A stretch of 64,000 bases of DNA from Erwinia sp. JUb26 (GTDB lineage: Bacteria > Pseudomonadota > Gammaproteobacteria > Enterobacterales > Enterobacteriaceae): positions 62,001 through 126,000 of the forward strand of contig NZ_RJVB01000011.1 of NCBI RefSeq assembly GCF_003751505.1. The letters are read 5' to 3'. The notes beneath the pieces were generated by a model, which ran no database searches, was not told where the DNA came from, and saw nothing but the letters and a program-made list of their open reading frames with translations. Positions 40,051 through 51,727 of this stretch are shown here, piece by piece; within the stretch, counting starts at the first letter, position 1, and each line of letters begins with the position of its first letter. Position numbers and translations under genes: made by a program.

Positions 40051-41139
40051 TCAGGAGGCCGTAGCGTATTTCAGCACGTCACCCTGCCAGCCTTGTTGCG
40101 CATAGTTCTGCAGATGATCGATACGTTTCACCGGCTGACCCGCCGAGAAGTTAATCTCTTTCAGTTTCACCATCACCTCTGACGGTGCGAAGACCGATTT
40201 AAAGTGATATTCAGCGTGGCTGAGGTCGGCCAGGGTCGTCCAGTAGGTCGACGTGCCCTTATTCTCCTGCGGGAATTTCGAATATTTCAAATACGCATCG
40301 GTGACCGCTTTCACCATAGGATCGCTGGCATCCGGGTAGTTGATCGGGAATGCCGCATTGTTAACCACCGACAGAATAAAGCCCTGAGCCTGCGCTTTAT
40401 TATCCGGCTGCGGGATGTTTTTCACGCCGATGCTGGTGCGAACAAAACGGTCTTCCGCGCTCTGCGTGCCGGGAATATGATTGTCGTCGACGCCCTGATA
40501 TTTCTTCAGATTTTCCAGCTGTTGCGCGTATGACGGCGGATTGGTCATCACGCGATAGTTACGGCTGTGGTAAATATTGACCTTACCGTTGTCGATTTCA
40601 ATAATCGCCGAGTCGCCCGTCACATCCTCCAGCGCAATATGTTTCGTGTCCGACGCGTAGTCGATTGGCAGTTTTTTGGCGACCAGACGCACATCCTCTA
40701 ATCCCTTCACCGCTTCATCAACCGTGGCGTAATTGTCCAGCAGATAGCTGAGCCAGGCACGGCTGTCGAGCTCGGGCTTGTCCTGGTTGTCTGCCTGGGC
40801 CTGCTTACCGTTGGTGTAATACTGCGTGTGTCCCGCCAGCCCTTTTTCGTTCATGCCATCCATTGGAAAAACACCATCGGCGTAAATGACTACACTGCCG
40901 TAGCGCGTTTCCCACTGTTTCGCGCCCGGTCCGTCGCTGCCGGAATGCTTGACGCCCTGTGGGGTGATCACCAGCGAAGGATCGACCGGGCCGAAGAAAT
41001 CAAGATTACGGGCGCTTACCATATAACCTGGATGAGTATTCAAAAACGCGCGGGTGCAGGCGCTGGCGCTGCCGATAGCCGCCACGGTTAACGTTGCACC
41101 CATTGCCACGGCCACCAGGCTGGATAATGTGTTCTTCAT
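40051..41139 (-). CDS. Periplasmic linear-amide hydrolase (penicillin V acylase / bile-salt hydrolase family)
   Basis: A 362-residue Ntn-hydrolase of the choloylglycine hydrolase family. A signal peptide (about 1-27, TVAAIGSASA) ends directly at Cys28 (ACTRAF), which would become the N-terminal nucleophile on cleavage, the arrangement seen in exported Gram-negative members. Other family residues: SARNLDFF (Arg/Asp of the active site), MDGMNEKGLAGH and the Asn of VMTNPPSY. Relatives from Pectobacterium and Agrobacterium hydrolyse penicillin V and N-acyl homoserine lactones. AGGAGAAGACA precedes ATG 41139. A LysR gene is divergent. In E. coli yiiX lies here instead. Confidence 0.87.
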   Translation of the reverse strand: MKNTLSSLVAVAMGATLTVAAIGSASACTRAFLNTHPGYMVSARNLDFFGPVDPSLVITPQGVKHSGSDGPGAKQWETRYGSVVIYADGVFPMDGMNEKGLAGHTQYYTNGKQAQADNQDKPELDSRAWLSYLLDNYATVDEAVKGLEDVRLVAKKLPIDYASDTKHIALEDVTGDSAIIEIDNGKVNIYHSRNYRVMTNPPSYAQQLENLKKYQGVDDNHIPGTQSAEDRFVRTSIGVKNIPQPDNKAQAQGFILSVVNNAAFPINYPDASDPMVKAVTDAYLKYSKFPQENKGTSTYWTTLADLSHAEYHFKSVFAPSEVMVKLKEINFSAGQPVKRIDHLQNYAQQGWQGDVLKYATAS

Positions 41140-41252
41140 TGTCTTCTCCTTTTGCTCACTGGCTGCCAGCATAGACAGCGCGTACAAAAGGAAAGAGTCA
41201 GCAACTGAGGGATTTTCCCCCTCGGTATTTTTTAAGCAGGGAGCTTACGGCT

Positions 41253-42125
41253 ATGACTTTTTCACTGGCGCAAATCGAAGCGTTTGCCTGCGTGGTGGAG
41301 TGCGGCAGCATTACGCATGCCGCTAAGCGGATGAACAAAGACCGCACCACCGTCAGCGAACTGCTGGACTATCTGGAACTGGATCTGGGCTATACGCTGT
41401 TCGATCGCCACTGTCGGCCGTTTGCGCTGACCGAGCGCGGCAGCCTGCTTTATCGTCGGGCCCGGCTGTTTTTACACGAGGCTAAGGCGTTCAGTTATCT
41501 GGCTATGCAGCAGCAGAAACAACCGCCGCATACGCTGACCCTCAGCTACGACATTTTCACGCCGCGTGCGCTGCTGGCCACGCTGGCGGAGGAATGTCAT
41601 CGGCAGGGGATACAGCTGAATCTCTGCTATCAGGATCGCCAGGACGCCGAGCAGGCGCTGCAAAATGGCGAAAGCGACATTGGCATCTATCAGGCGGTGA
41701 ATAAATCCGTCAGCGAGCGCTTTAAATGGCGCGCGGTGGGCAGCATCGAAATGGGGGTTTATGCCAGCCCTGGGCTGTTCGCGCATCGGCCCGTGAGCCA
41801 ACTGTCGCTGGCGGCCTGCAATCAACTGATCCCGAATAAAAGTCTGGATGACTCCCTGGCGCGTCGCCTGCAGATTGCCGATCGCGTGCAGTTTGTAAAT
41901 GACGCTGTGCTGCTGGAATCTCTGCTGAAGAAGGGCGCAGGCTGGGCTTTTCTACCCGTCCACGTACTGGAGGGAAGGCAAAGTCAGATTGAGCGGGTGG
42001 CAACCGAAATGGGAAAAGGCGGGATAGTGCATACGATGGTCGCCATCTGGCAGCCGGGGCAGGCCGGGCACCCGATTATCCATCAGGTGCTCGACCGAAT
42101 AACCGAGCTGTTTGCGGCGAATTAA
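41253..42125 (+). CDS. LysR-family transcriptional regulator
   Basis: A 290-residue LysR-type protein: winged helix at about 1-62 ([42 protein letters not shown]) and an effector-binding domain from about 93. It is divergent from the acylase gene with 113 bases between, so that gene is its likely target. The effector is unknown. Its TAA overlaps the metJ stop codon by three bases on the opposite strand (shared span 42122-42125), leaving no room for a terminator. Confidence 0.87.
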   Translation: MTFSLAQIEAFACVVECGSITHAAKRMNKDRTTVSELLDYLELDLGYTLFDRHCRPFALTERGSLLYRRARLFLHEAKAFSYLAMQQQKQPPHTLTLSYDIFTPRALLATLAEECHRQGIQLNLCYQDRQDAEQALQNGESDIGIYQAVNKSVSERFKWRAVGSIEMGVYASPGLFAHRPVSQLSLAACNQLIPNKSLDDSLARRLQIADRVQFVNDAVLLESLLKKGAGWAFLPVHVLEGRQSQIERVATEMGKGGIVHTMVAIWQPGQAGHPIIHQVLDRITELFAAN

Positions 42126-42439
42126 TACTCCCAGGTGTCGGGATCGACGCCCATTTCGCGCATAATTGCTTTTGCTTCTTCAGGGATCTCGTCGCTACGT
42201 TCCTTGCGCAGATCCACATCATCAGGCAGAGGCTGACCGGTGAAGGCATGCAGGAATGCCTCACACAGCAGCTCACTGTTGGTGGCATGACGCAGGTTAT
42301 TGACCTGGCGACGGGTGCGCTCATCGGTCAAAATTTTAAGAACTTTCAACGGAATAGAAACCGTGATTTTCTTAACCTGTTCGCTCTTCTTGCCGTGTTC
42401 AGCGTAAGGGCTGATATATTCGCCGTTCCATTCAGCCAT
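42122..42439 (-). CDS. metJ: Methionine repressor MetJ
   Basis: MetJ is a ribbon-helix-helix dimer that binds tandem 8-base met boxes with S-adenosylmethionine as corepressor. The 105 residues equal E. coli MetJ, with the DNA-binding strand KKITVSIPL (about 23-31) and the helix segment [39 protein letters not shown]. It is divergent from metBL and shares the met-box array between them. Confidence 0.99.
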   Translation of the reverse strand: MAEWNGEYISPYAEHGKKSEQVKKITVSIPLKVLKILTDERTRRQVNNLRHATNSELLCEAFLHAFTGQPLPDDVDLRKERSDEIPEEAKAIMREMGVDPDTWEY

Positions 42440-42598
42440 GGGTTACCTTAGTCATTATCATCAAAATTAGGAGTTATGCCGAAATTCGGCCAATTATGCC
42501 CGAAGTTGGTGTGTATCACACTGCGATAACACAACTTTCTGTAAGGGATATCGGCATGATTTTAGCGGTTATTGGCCCATTGCTCAATCTATACGCAA

Positions 42599-42630
42599 AG
42601 ACATTTAGATGTCCAGATGTATTGACGTCT
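42599..42630. promoter_or_regulatory. MetJ operator (four tandem met boxes) between metJ and metB
   Basis: Consecutive octamers AGACATTT, AGATGTCC, AGATGTAT and TGACGTCT match the AGACGTCT consensus at 6, 6, 5 or 6, and 7 positions in strict 8-base phase. Such arrays bind stacked MetJ dimers. Confidence 0.88.
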
Positions 42631-42687
42631 ATAGCTGCCCTGTTTACTCTATAGCCCTTCTTTCTCTTCAGCAGGAATTTATGCACC

Positions 42688-43848
42688 ATGACGCGTAAAC
42701 AGGCAACCATCGCAGTACGCAGCGGATTGAATGATGACGAGCAATATGGCTGCGTTGTCCCACCGATTCACCTTTCCAGCACCTATAACTTTCTCGATTT
42801 CAACGAGCCGCGCGCACACGACTATTCGCGCCGTGGAAATCCGACCCGTGATGTGGTGCAGCGTGCGCTGGCAGAGCTGGAAGGCGGTGTGGGTGCCGTA
42901 CTGACCAATACCGGTATGGCGGCGATTCACCTGGTCTGTACCGTATTCCTGAAGCCGGGCGATCTGCTGGTGGCGCCGCATGACTGCTACGGCGGCAGCT
43001 ATCGTCTGTTTGACAGCCTGAGCAAGCGCGGTGCCTATCGCGTGAAATTTGTCGATCAGGGCGATGAAGCTGCGCTGCAGGCCGCACTGGCTGAGAAACC
43101 GAAGCTGGTACTGGTTGAAAGTCCGAGCAACCCGCTGCTGCGCGTGGTGGACATTGCCTCGATCTGTCAGGCGGCGAAAGAAGCCGGTGCGATCAGCGTG
43201 GTGGATAACACCTTCCTCAGCCCGGCATTGCAGAATCCGCTGGCGCTGGGCGCGGACCTGGTGATCCATTCCTGTACTAAATACCTCAACGGCCACTCTG
43301 ACGTGGTTGCCGGTGCGGTGATTTCCAAAGATCCGCAGCATGCCACGGAACTGGCGTGGTGGGCGAATAACATTGGCGTGACCGGCGCGGCGTTCGACAG
43401 CTACCTGCTGCTGCGCGGCCTGCGTACGCTGAGCCCACGCATCGCCGCAGCACAGCGTAATGCACTGGCGATTGTTGAGTATCTGAAACAACAACCGTTG
43501 GTGAAAAAGTTGTATCATCCTTCTCTGCCGGAAAACGCAGGACATCAGTTTGCCGTGAAGCAGCAGAAAGGCTTTGGTGCGATGTTAAGTTTTGAGTTTG
43601 ATGGCGATGAAGCAACGCTGCGTCGTTTCCTCAAGGCGCTGGAGCTGTTTACCCTGGCGGAGTCGCTGGGCGGCGTGGAAAGCCTGATATCGCATACTGC
43701 AACGATGACGCATGCCGGAATGTCGGCAGAAGCCCGTGCCGCGGCAGGTATTTCCGAAACGCTGCTGCGTATTTCGGTGGGAATTGAGGATCACGAAGAT
43801 TTAATCGCCGATCTGGATAATGCATTCCAGATTGCGGCCAAGAGGTAA
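42688..43848 (+). CDS. metB: Cystathionine gamma-synthase
   Basis: MetB joins O-succinylhomoserine and cysteine to give cystathionine, a PLP-dependent step of methionine synthesis. The 386 residues equal E. coli MetB: YSRRGNPTRD, HDCYGGSYRL, VDNTFLSPALQNPLALGAD and the Schiff-base lysine of HSCTKYLNGHSDV (about Lys198). Two bases separate it from metL, so they form an operon under the met boxes upstream. Confidence 0.99.
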   Translation: MTRKQATIAVRSGLNDDEQYGCVVPPIHLSSTYNFLDFNEPRAHDYSRRGNPTRDVVQRALAELEGGVGAVLTNTGMAAIHLVCTVFLKPGDLLVAPHDCYGGSYRLFDSLSKRGAYRVKFVDQGDEAALQAALAEKPKLVLVESPSNPLLRVVDIASICQAAKEAGAISVVDNTFLSPALQNPLALGADLVIHSCTKYLNGHSDVVAGAVISKDPQHATELAWWANNIGVTGAAFDSYLLLRGLRTLSPRIAAAQRNALAIVEYLKQQPLVKKLYHPSLPENAGHQFAVKQQKGFGAMLSFEFDGDEATLRRFLKALELFTLAESLGGVESLISHTATMTHAGMSAEARAAAGISETLLRISVGIEDHEDLIADLDNAFQIAAKR

Positions 43849-43850
43849 GC

Positions 43851-46286
43851 ATGAGTCATTCAGCAGTGGCAGAGGTGGGCAGTTCACGGCAGTTGCACAA
43901 ATTTGGTGGCAGTAGCCTCGCGGATGCCAAATGCTATCAGCGCGTTGCCGGTATTATGGCGGAGTACAGCCAGCCGGGCGACCTGATGGTTGTTTCTGCG
44001 GCGGGAAGCACCACTAACCAGTTGATCAGCTGGCTGAAACTGAGTCAGAACGATCGACTGTCTGCGCACCAGGTACAGCAGGCTCTGCGTCGTTATCAGA
44101 GCGAGCTGATTAGTAGCCTGTTACCGCCGGAAACCGCCGACCCGCTCATTGCTGAATTTATTCACGATCTGGAAAAACTGGCCGCGCTGCTCGACGGCGT
44201 CATCAACGATGTCGTTTATGCGGAAGTGGTCGGGCACGGTGAAATCTGGTCAGCACGGCTGATGTCGGCCGTTCTGAAGCAGCGGGACATTGATGCCAGC
44301 TGGTTGGATGCGCGCGATTTCCTGCGTGCCGAACGCGCCGCGCAGCCGCAGGTGGATGAAGGCAAATCCCTGCTGCTGCTTCAGCAGCTTATCGCCCAAC
44401 GACCTTCTCAGCGCCTGGTGGTCACCGGCTTTATCTGCGCCAACGATGCCGGTGAAACGGTACTGCTGGGGCGTAACGGCAGTGACTATTCCGCAACCCA
44501 GATTGGTTCGCTGGCCGGCGTGTCGCGGGTCACGATCTGGAGCGATGTGGCCGGCGTCTACAGCGCCGACCCGCGCAAAGTGAAGGATGCCTGCCTGCTG
44601 CCGCTGCTGCGTCTGGATGAGGCCAGCGAGCTGGCACGTCTCGCCGCGCCGGTATTGCACACGCGTACCCTGCAGCCGGTATCCAACAGCGATATCGATC
44701 TGCAGCTGCGCTGTAGCTATCAGCCTGAACAGGGCTCAACCCGTATTGAACGCGTTCTGGCCTCCGGGACCGGGGCGCGCATTGTGACCAGCCATGATGA
44801 TGTTTGTCTGATTGAGTTCCATGTTCCTGCGCACCATGACTTCGCCAAGGTGCATAAGGAAATCGACCATCTGCTCAAACGTGCCCAGGTTCGCCCGCTG
44901 GCAACGGGAGTTCACCCCGATCGCAATCTGCTTCAACTGTGTTACACCTCAGAAGTCGTCAACAGTGCGTTAACGCTGCTGGAGGATGCGGCTTTGCCGG
45001 GGCGCTTACAGCTGCGCGAAGGGATGGCGCTGGTGGCGATGGTTGGGGCGGGCGTGTGTCGTAATCCGCTACACAGCCATCGATTCTGGCAGCAGATGAA
45101 AGACCAGCCGGTCGAGTTTATCTGGCAGTCGGAAGAGGGCATTAGCCTGGTGGCGGTGCTGCGTGTTGGCCCAACCGAGCATCTGATCCGCGGCCTGCAT
45201 CAGACGCTGTTCCGTGCGGAGAAGCGCATCGGTCTGGTGCTGTTTGGCAAAGGCAATATCGGTTCACGCTGGCTGGAACTGTTCGCTCGCGAGCAGGAAA
45301 CACTTTCCGCGCGTACCGGTTTTGAATTTATTCTGGCGGGCGTGGTGGACAGCCGCCGCAGCCTGCTGAGCTACGACGGGCTGGAAGCCAGTCGGGCGCT
45401 GGCTTTCTTTGAAGAGGAAGCGGTAGAGCAGGATCAGGAATCGCTGTTCCTGTGGATGCGGGCGCACCCGTTTGACGATCTGGTGGTGCTGGACGTGACC
45501 GCCAGTGAATCGCTGGCCGCGCAGTATCTGGATTTTGCCAGCTACGGTTTCCATGTTATCGGTGCGAACAAGGTGGCAGGCGCATCAAGCAGCGACGCCT
45601 ATCGTCAAATCCGTGATGCCTTCGCGAAAACCGGGCGTCAGTGGCTGTATAACGCCACCGTGGGAGCCGGGCTACCGGTGAATCATACGGTGCGTGACCT
45701 GCGTGAAAGCGGCGACAGTATCCTGGCGATCAGCGGGATCTTCTCCGGCACGCTTTCCTGGCTGTTCCTGCAGTTTGACGGCACGGTGCCGTTTACCGAG
45801 CTGGTGGACCAGGCGTGGCAGCAGGGACTGACCGAGCCGGATCCGCGCGTCGATCTGTCCGGGCAGGATGTGATGCGCAAGCTGGTGATCCTGGCGCGTG
45901 AAGCCGGTTACGACATCGAACCGGATCAGGTTCGCGTGGAATCGCTGGTTCCGCCGGGCTGCCAGGCAGGCTCCGTTGACCATTTCTTCGAAAACGGCGA
46001 TGACCTCAACGAACAGATGCTGCAGCGCTATGAAGCGGCGCAGGAGATGGGGCTGGTGCTGCGCTACGTGGCGCGCTTTGATGCCAACGGCAAGGCCCGC
46101 GTGGGCGTGGAGGCCGTCCGTGCCGATCACCCGCTCGCCGCGCTGTTGCCGTGTGATAACGTCTTCGCCATTGAAAGCCGCTGGTATCGTGATAACCCGC
46201 TGGTGATCCGCGGTCCCGGTGCCGGTCGCGACGTGACCGCCGGGGCGATTCAGTCGGATCTGAACCGGCTGGCGCAGCTGCTGTAG
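43851..46286 (+). CDS. metL: Bifunctional aspartokinase II / homoserine dehydrogenase II
   Basis: MetL catalyses the first and third steps from aspartate to homoserine. The 811 residues (E. coli 810) have an aspartokinase domain (KFGGSSLAD at 17-25; GFICANDAGETVLLGRNGSDYSA), a regulatory middle region, and a homoserine dehydrogenase domain from about 460 (LVLFGKGNIGSRW; NATVGAGLPVNHTVRDL; IRGPGAGRDVTAGA). As in E. coli, expression is set by MetJ rather than feedback by methionine. Confidence 0.98.
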   Translation: MSHSAVAEVGSSRQLHKFGGSSLADAKCYQRVAGIMAEYSQPGDLMVVSAAGSTTNQLISWLKLSQNDRLSAHQVQQALRRYQSELISSLLPPETADPLIAEFIHDLEKLAALLDGVINDVVYAEVVGHGEIWSARLMSAVLKQRDIDASWLDARDFLRAERAAQPQVDEGKSLLLLQQLIAQRPSQRLVVTGFICANDAGETVLLGRNGSDYSATQIGSLAGVSRVTIWSDVAGVYSADPRKVKDACLLPLLRLDEASELARLAAPVLHTRTLQPVSNSDIDLQLRCSYQPEQGSTRIERVLASGTGARIVTSHDDVCLIEFHVPAHHDFAKVHKEIDHLLKRAQVRPLATGVHPDRNLLQLCYTSEVVNSALTLLEDAALPGRLQLREGMALVAMVGAGVCRNPLHSHRFWQQMKDQPVEFIWQSEEGISLVAVLRVGPTEHLIRGLHQTLFRAEKRIGLVLFGKGNIGSRWLELFAREQETLSARTGFEFILAGVVDSRRSLLSYDGLEASRALAFFEEEAVEQDQESLFLWMRAHPFDDLVVLDVTASESLAAQYLDFASYGFHVIGANKVAGASSSDAYRQIRDAFAKTGRQWLYNATVGAGLPVNHTVRDLRESGDSILAISGIFSGTLSWLFLQFDGTVPFTELVDQAWQQGLTEPDPRVDLSGQDVMRKLVILAREAGYDIEPDQVRVESLVPPGCQAGSVDHFFENGDDLNEQMLQRYEAAQEMGLVLRYVARFDANGKARVGVEAVRADHPLAALLPCDNVFAIESRWYRDNPLVIRGPGAGRDVTAGAIQSDLNRLAQLL

Positions 46287-46531
46287 CGTTAGCAGCGGGC
46301 TGATGGCTGATGGCTGAATGTCATCAGAACGTTCTGTTGAATGAAAGAACTCAAGCAGGCATGGATGCCTGCAAAGCTGGATAAAGAAGGGTGACTCCCC
46401 TGTTATCCCGCCGAACTGAGCCGCTAAATATCACTTCCGTTCGCATCATGAATTTCCCTCATCTTCATTGATAATTTGTCACGGCAGGTCATCATTTAAC
46501 TGTTGACTGAATGTACAATTTCCGTCATTTT
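46287..46531 (+). other. metL-metF intergenic region with a hairpin
   Basis: The gap before metF is 320 bases and holds no gene. GCAGGCAT-GG-ATGCCTGC (46355-46372) is a perfect 8-bp-arm hairpin without a T-run. TTGACT at 46503-46508 may be the metF -35. The rest shows nothing I recognise. Confidence 0.45.
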
Positions 46532-47512
<981 letters not shown>

Positions 47513-47532
47513 TAAGACCGCCGGAAAATACC

Positions 47533-47564
47533 CAAAAAAAACAGGACGCTAAGCGTCCTGTTTT
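47533..47564. terminator. Bidirectional terminator between metF and ppc
   Basis: ACAGGACGCT (47541-47550) pairs with AGCGTCCTGT (47552-47561); a run of A precedes and four T follow, so it serves both convergent genes. Confidence 0.9.
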
Positions 47565-47609
47565 CGATCGGCGATGTACATATCGGGCGGGATCCCCCGC
47601 CCATGCAAC

Positions 47610-50261
47610 CTAGCCGGTGTTACGCATACCTGCCGCCACGCCGGCGATAGTGACCATCAGCGCCTGTTCAACGTGCGCATCCACTTCACCACCGTTGGCT
47701 TCCTGCTGGCGCGAACGGTGCAGCAGTTCAGCCTGCAGCACGTTCAGCGGGTCAGTGTAGACGTTACGCAGCGCGATAGATTCGGCAATCCAAGGCTGGT
47801 CGGCCATCAGATGCGAGTCGTTAGCGATGGTCAGTACCGCTTTAATATCGGAATCCAGCTGGTCACGCAGCTGTTTGCCCAGCGGCCACAGGGATTCATC
47901 CACCAGACGCTGATCGTAGTATTCCGCCAGCCACAGGTCCGCTTTCGAGAACACCATCTCCAGCATCCCCAGGCGGGTTGAGAAGAACGGCCAGTCGCGG
48001 CACATGGTTTCCAGCTGCTCCTGATGGCCTTCTTCCATTGCTTTTTGCAGACCGGCACCGGCACCCAGCCAGGCTGGCAGCATCAGGCGGTTCTGTGTCC
48101 AGGCAAAGATCCACGGGATGGCGCGCAGCGACTCTACGCCACCGGTCGGGCGGCGCTTGGCCGGACGTGAACCCAGCGGCAGTTTACCCAGCTCCAGCTC
48201 AGGCGTCGCCGAGCGGAAGTAAGGCACGAAGTCAGCGTGCTCGCGCACGTAGCCGCGATACATTTTACAGGACACATCAGAGAGCTGGTCCATGATGCTG
48301 CGCCATTCGGCTTTTGGCTCCGGAGGTGGCTGCAGGTTCGCTTCCAGAATTGCACCGGTGTACAGCGACAGGCTGCTGATGGTGACTTCCGGCAGGCCAA
48401 ACTTAAAGCGAATCATCTCGCCCTGTTCGGTGACGCGCAGGCCGCCTTTCAGGCTGCCCGGAGGCTGAGACAGCAGGGCAGCGTGCGCAGGCGCGCCGCC
48501 ACGGCCGATACTGCCGCCGCGTCCGTGGAACAGCGTCAGGGTAATCCCGGCTTTCTCACAGGTTTTAATCAGGGCGTCCTGGGCCTGGTACTGTGCCCAG
48601 CTGGCGGCCATCACACCCGCATCTTTCGCGGAGTCTGAATAGCCAATCATCACCATCTGTTTGCCCTGAATAATGCCGCGATACCAGTCGATATTCAGCA
48701 GCTGGGTCATCACGTCGTTAGCGTTATTCAGGTCGTCCAGGGTTTCAAACAGTGGAGCAACCGGCATGGTGTAAGGAATACCGGCTTCTTTCAGCAGCAG
48801 GTGGACGGCCAGCACGTCGGACGGTGTTTTCGCCATCGAAATAACGTAAGCGGCGATCGAACCTTTTGGCACATCGGCGGCCACGCGGCAGGTATCCAGC
48901 ACTTCTTTGGTGTCGGCGCTTGGCTCCCAGTTACGCGGCAGCAGCGGACGTTTAGAATTTAGTTCGCGGATCAGGAAGGCCTGTTTGTCGGATTCTGACC
49001 AGCTTTCGTAGTCGCCAAGGCCCAGATAGCGGGTGATTTCAGCGATAGCTTCAGTATGACGGGTGCTTTCCTGACGCAGGTCGATACGGACCAGCGGAAC
49101 GCCAAAGCATTTCACGCGGCGCATGGTGTCCAGCAGCTGGCCGTTGGCGATAATGCCCATACCGCAGGCCTGCAGTGACTGGTAGCAGGTGTGCAGCGGT
49201 TCCCACAGCTGATCGTTGGAGATCAGCAGATCTGCCGGACGCGGTAAACGCTCGCCCTTCAGACGGCGTGCCAGGTAGGCCTGGGTGCTGGTCAGCTGGC
49301 TGCGAAGATTTTTCATAATCTCACGGTACGGCTCCAGCGCTTCCGGGTTGCCGCACAGCTCGCGCACTTCCGGCGTACATTCGGACATCGACAGCTCGGA
49401 GATCAGCACGGCGATATCGCGCAGGAACAGGTCGGTGGCTTTCCAGCGGCTCAGCTGCAGCACGTGGCGGGTAATATCGGCGGTCACGTTCGGGTTACCG
49501 TCGCGGTCACCGCCCATCCAGGAGGTGAACTGCACCGGCACGAAATCAACCGGCAGCGTATAGCCGAAGGACTCTTCGACCTGCTCGTTTAACTCACGCA
49601 GGAAGTTCGGTACGCCTTCCCACAGGCTGTTCTCGACTACCGCAAAGCCCCATTTGGCTTCATCAATCGGTGACGGGCGGTATTTACGAATTTCATCGGT
49701 GTGCCAGGCCTGGGCAACCAGCTGGCGCAGACGGCGCATGATTTGCGCGCGGTCATAGTCAGAAAGATCGTTGTGATCCAGCTGCTTAAGGCAGTTGTTA
49801 ACCTCAACCAGTTTGTGGATCAGCGTACGACGGGTGATTTCCGTTGGGTGAGCGGTCAGAACTAATTCCAGCGACAGGGATTCAATCGCCTCGCGAATGT
49901 TAGCTTCGGTCAGGTCCGGCTGCTGTTTCAGGCGTTCAAAGGTTTTCGCCAGCATTTCCGGATGGTTTGCCCCTTCACCTTTCGGCGAAATGGTGTGGTA
50001 CTGCTCGGCAACGTTGGTCAGATTCAGGAACTGACTGAACGCGCGCGCCACAGGCAGCAGCTCATCGTTGGACAGATTTTGCAGCGTGGATAACAGCTCC
50101 TGACGGTGGGCATCATTTCCCGCACGTGATGACTTAGAGAGCTTACGGATAGTTTCCACCCGATCGAGAATGTTCTCTCCCAGTGCATCCTTGATGGTAT
50201 CCCCGAGCAGCTTGCCGAGCATACTGACATTACTTCGCATTGCGGAATATTGTTCGTTCAT
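47610..50261 (-). CDS. ppc: Phosphoenolpyruvate carboxylase
   Basis: Ppc makes oxaloacetate from phosphoenolpyruvate and bicarbonate to refill the TCA cycle. The 883 residues equal E. coli Ppc, with the catalytic His region [11 protein letters not shown] (about 135-145), [11 protein letters not shown], the loop [14 protein letters not shown] and the C-terminal [10 protein letters not shown], which is involved in aspartate inhibition. It is transcribed away from argE. Confidence 0.99.
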   Translation of the reverse strand: MNEQYSAMRSNVSMLGKLLGDTIKDALGENILDRVETIRKLSKSSRAGNDAHRQELLSTLQNLSNDELLPVARAFSQFLNLTNVAEQYHTISPKGEGANHPEMLAKTFERLKQQPDLTEANIREAIESLSLELVLTAHPTEITRRTLIHKLVEVNNCLKQLDHNDLSDYDRAQIMRRLRQLVAQAWHTDEIRKYRPSPIDEAKWGFAVVENSLWEGVPNFLRELNEQVEESFGYTLPVDFVPVQFTSWMGGDRDGNPNVTADITRHVLQLSRWKATDLFLRDIAVLISELSMSECTPEVRELCGNPEALEPYREIMKNLRSQLTSTQAYLARRLKGERLPRPADLLISNDQLWEPLHTCYQSLQACGMGIIANGQLLDTMRRVKCFGVPLVRIDLRQESTRHTEAIAEITRYLGLGDYESWSESDKQAFLIRELNSKRPLLPRNWEPSADTKEVLDTCRVAADVPKGSIAAYVISMAKTPSDVLAVHLLLKEAGIPYTMPVAPLFETLDDLNNANDVMTQLLNIDWYRGIIQGKQMVMIGYSDSAKDAGVMAASWAQYQAQDALIKTCEKAGITLTLFHGRGGSIGRGGAPAHAALLSQPPGSLKGGLRVTEQGEMIRFKFGLPEVTISSLSLYTGAILEANLQPPPEPKAEWRSIMDQLSDVSCKMYRGYVREHADFVPYFRSATPELELGKLPLGSRPAKRRPTGGVESLRAIPWIFAWTQNRLMLPAWLGAGAGLQKAMEEGHQEQLETMCRDWPFFSTRLGMLEMVFSKADLWLAEYYDQRLVDESLWPLGKQLRDQLDSDIKAVLTIANDSHLMADQPWIAESIALRNVYTDPLNVLQAELLHRSRQQEANGGEVDAHVEQALMVTIAGVAAGMRNTG

Positions 50262-50510
50262 ATGACCCCTGACACCCTCTTTCTTGTACTTGTAACTTTA
50301 TTTCACCCTTGTGGGTATAACGCAGCCTTTTATCTAGCCACGTTAATAACCATTCGTCAATTGACTTAAATTTGCCGGATCGTGCCGCTAAATAGCGAGA
50401 ATTTATGAAATTTAATTACACCGGAGCGAGATAAGTTATTCTTATCGTCCCGAATAATCGAAATCAGAGGCAAACAGCTGTTTTTGCAGTTGATTGCCCC
50501 ATTTCTCACC

Positions 50511-51662
50511 TTAGTGATAGCAAAAATGATGCACGACCTGGGCGATCAATTCGCGGGTCGGTTTGATAAATGCCGTATCGATAAATTCATCCGGCTGGTG
50601 CGCCTGGTTAATCGAACCCGGGCCTAAGACCAGCGTCGGGCAGATTTCCTGGATAAACGGCGCTTCGGTGCAGTAGTTCACCACCTCGGTTTCGGTGCCG
50701 AGCAGTTTTTCCACCACCTGCACCAGCTGATGTTCACGCGGGCACTCATAGCCTGGGATCGGCGGATGCAGCTCACCGACCGTCAGACGGCCCGGCCAGC
50801 GTGCGCTCACCGGCGCCAGTGCGTCATTCAGCAGGCCGTCGAGATCGCTCAGCGTCAGCCCCGGCAGCGGGCGGATATCCATATGTAGCTCACAGCAGGC
50901 GCAGATGCGGTTTGCTGCGTCGCCACCGTTGATATGGCCCAAGTTCATGGTGGGGTAAGGGATGGCGAAGCCGCTGTGGTTGTAGCGCGTTTTCAGCGTG
51001 TTACGCAGCTCCATCAGCTGAGTGATGGATTCATGCATCAGCTCAATGGCGTTAACGCCGCGTGCCGGATCGCTGGAGTGGCCGGACTGACCCTGGATGC
51101 GGATCACGTTGGAGATGTGACCCTTATGGGCGCGCACCGGCTTCAGCGACGTTGGCTCGCCGATGATCGCGCAGTCAGGGCGCAGGCTGGTGGTTTCCGA
51201 GAAGAACTTGGCACCGGCCATGGTGGTTTCTTCATCCGCCGTTGCCAGGATATACAGCGGTTTTTTCAGCGCGGACACATCAACTTCACGCAGCGTATCT
51301 AAGATGAAGGCAAAGAAGCCTTTCATGTCGGCGGTGCCCAGCCCGTACAGTTTGTTGTCGTGCTCGGTCAGGGTAAACGGGTCGCGCGTCCAGCGGCCGT
51401 CGTCGAACGGCACGGTGTCAGTATGACCGGCCAGCAGCAGTCCGCCTGCACCGAGGCCGCTTTTTGCTAACATATTGAATTTATTACGCGTGCCGGGAAC
51501 GGGCTGAACTTCAACAGTGAAGCCGATATCGCGGAACCAGCCCGCAAGCAAATTGATTAAAGTTTCATTACTCTGATCGAGCGCGCTGTCGGTGGCGCTG
51601 ATTGATGGCGTAGCGATCAGCTGGCGGTATATCTCAATAAAAGGTGGTAATTTTGTCTTCAC
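50511..51662 (-). CDS. argE: Acetylornithine deacetylase
   Basis: ArgE removes the acetyl group from N-acetylornithine in arginine synthesis. The 383 residues equal E. coli ArgE when the GTG at 51662 is used ([22 protein letters not shown]); AAGGA lies ten bases upstream. M20-type dizinc motifs: [14 protein letters not shown] (zinc His), [11 protein letters not shown] (bridging Asp), [10 protein letters not shown] (Glu pair). It is divergent from argB and shares two ARG boxes. In E. coli the divergent partner is argC. Confidence 0.97.
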   Translation of the reverse strand: MKTKLPPFIEIYRQLIATPSISATDSALDQSNETLINLLAGWFRDIGFTVEVQPVPGTRNKFNMLAKSGLGAGGLLLAGHTDTVPFDDGRWTRDPFTLTEHDNKLYGLGTADMKGFFAFILDTLREVDVSALKKPLYILATADEETTMAGAKFFSETTSLRPDCAIIGEPTSLKPVRAHKGHISNVIRIQGQSGHSSDPARGVNAIELMHESITQLMELRNTLKTRYNHSGFAIPYPTMNLGHINGGDAANRICACCELHMDIRPLPGLTLSDLDGLLNDALAPVSARWPGRLTVGELHPPIPGYECPREHQLVQVVEKLLGTETEVVNYCTEAPFIQEICPTLVLGPGSINQAHQPDEFIDTAFIKPTRELIAQVVHHFCYH

Positions 51663-51688
51663 TGTTGACAGTCCTTGAGTTAGGATAG

Positions 51689-51727
51689 TATCAATATTCA
51701 TGCAGTAATAGTGAATAAAAATACATT
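51689..51727. promoter_or_regulatory. ArgR operator: two ARG boxes between argE and argB
   Basis: TATCAATATTCATGCAGT (51689-51706) and AGTGAATAAAAATACATT (51710-51727) each match the 18-base ARG consensus WNTGAATWWWWATTCANW at most fixed positions (about 13 and 15 of 16) and are separated by three bases, the usual spacing for an ArgR hexamer. They should repress argE and argBGH together. Confidence 0.87.

Noticed and set aside
46355-46372. Terminator after metL
   Set aside because: The hairpin is perfect but has no T-run and lies about 70 bases past the stop; kept only as a hairpin.
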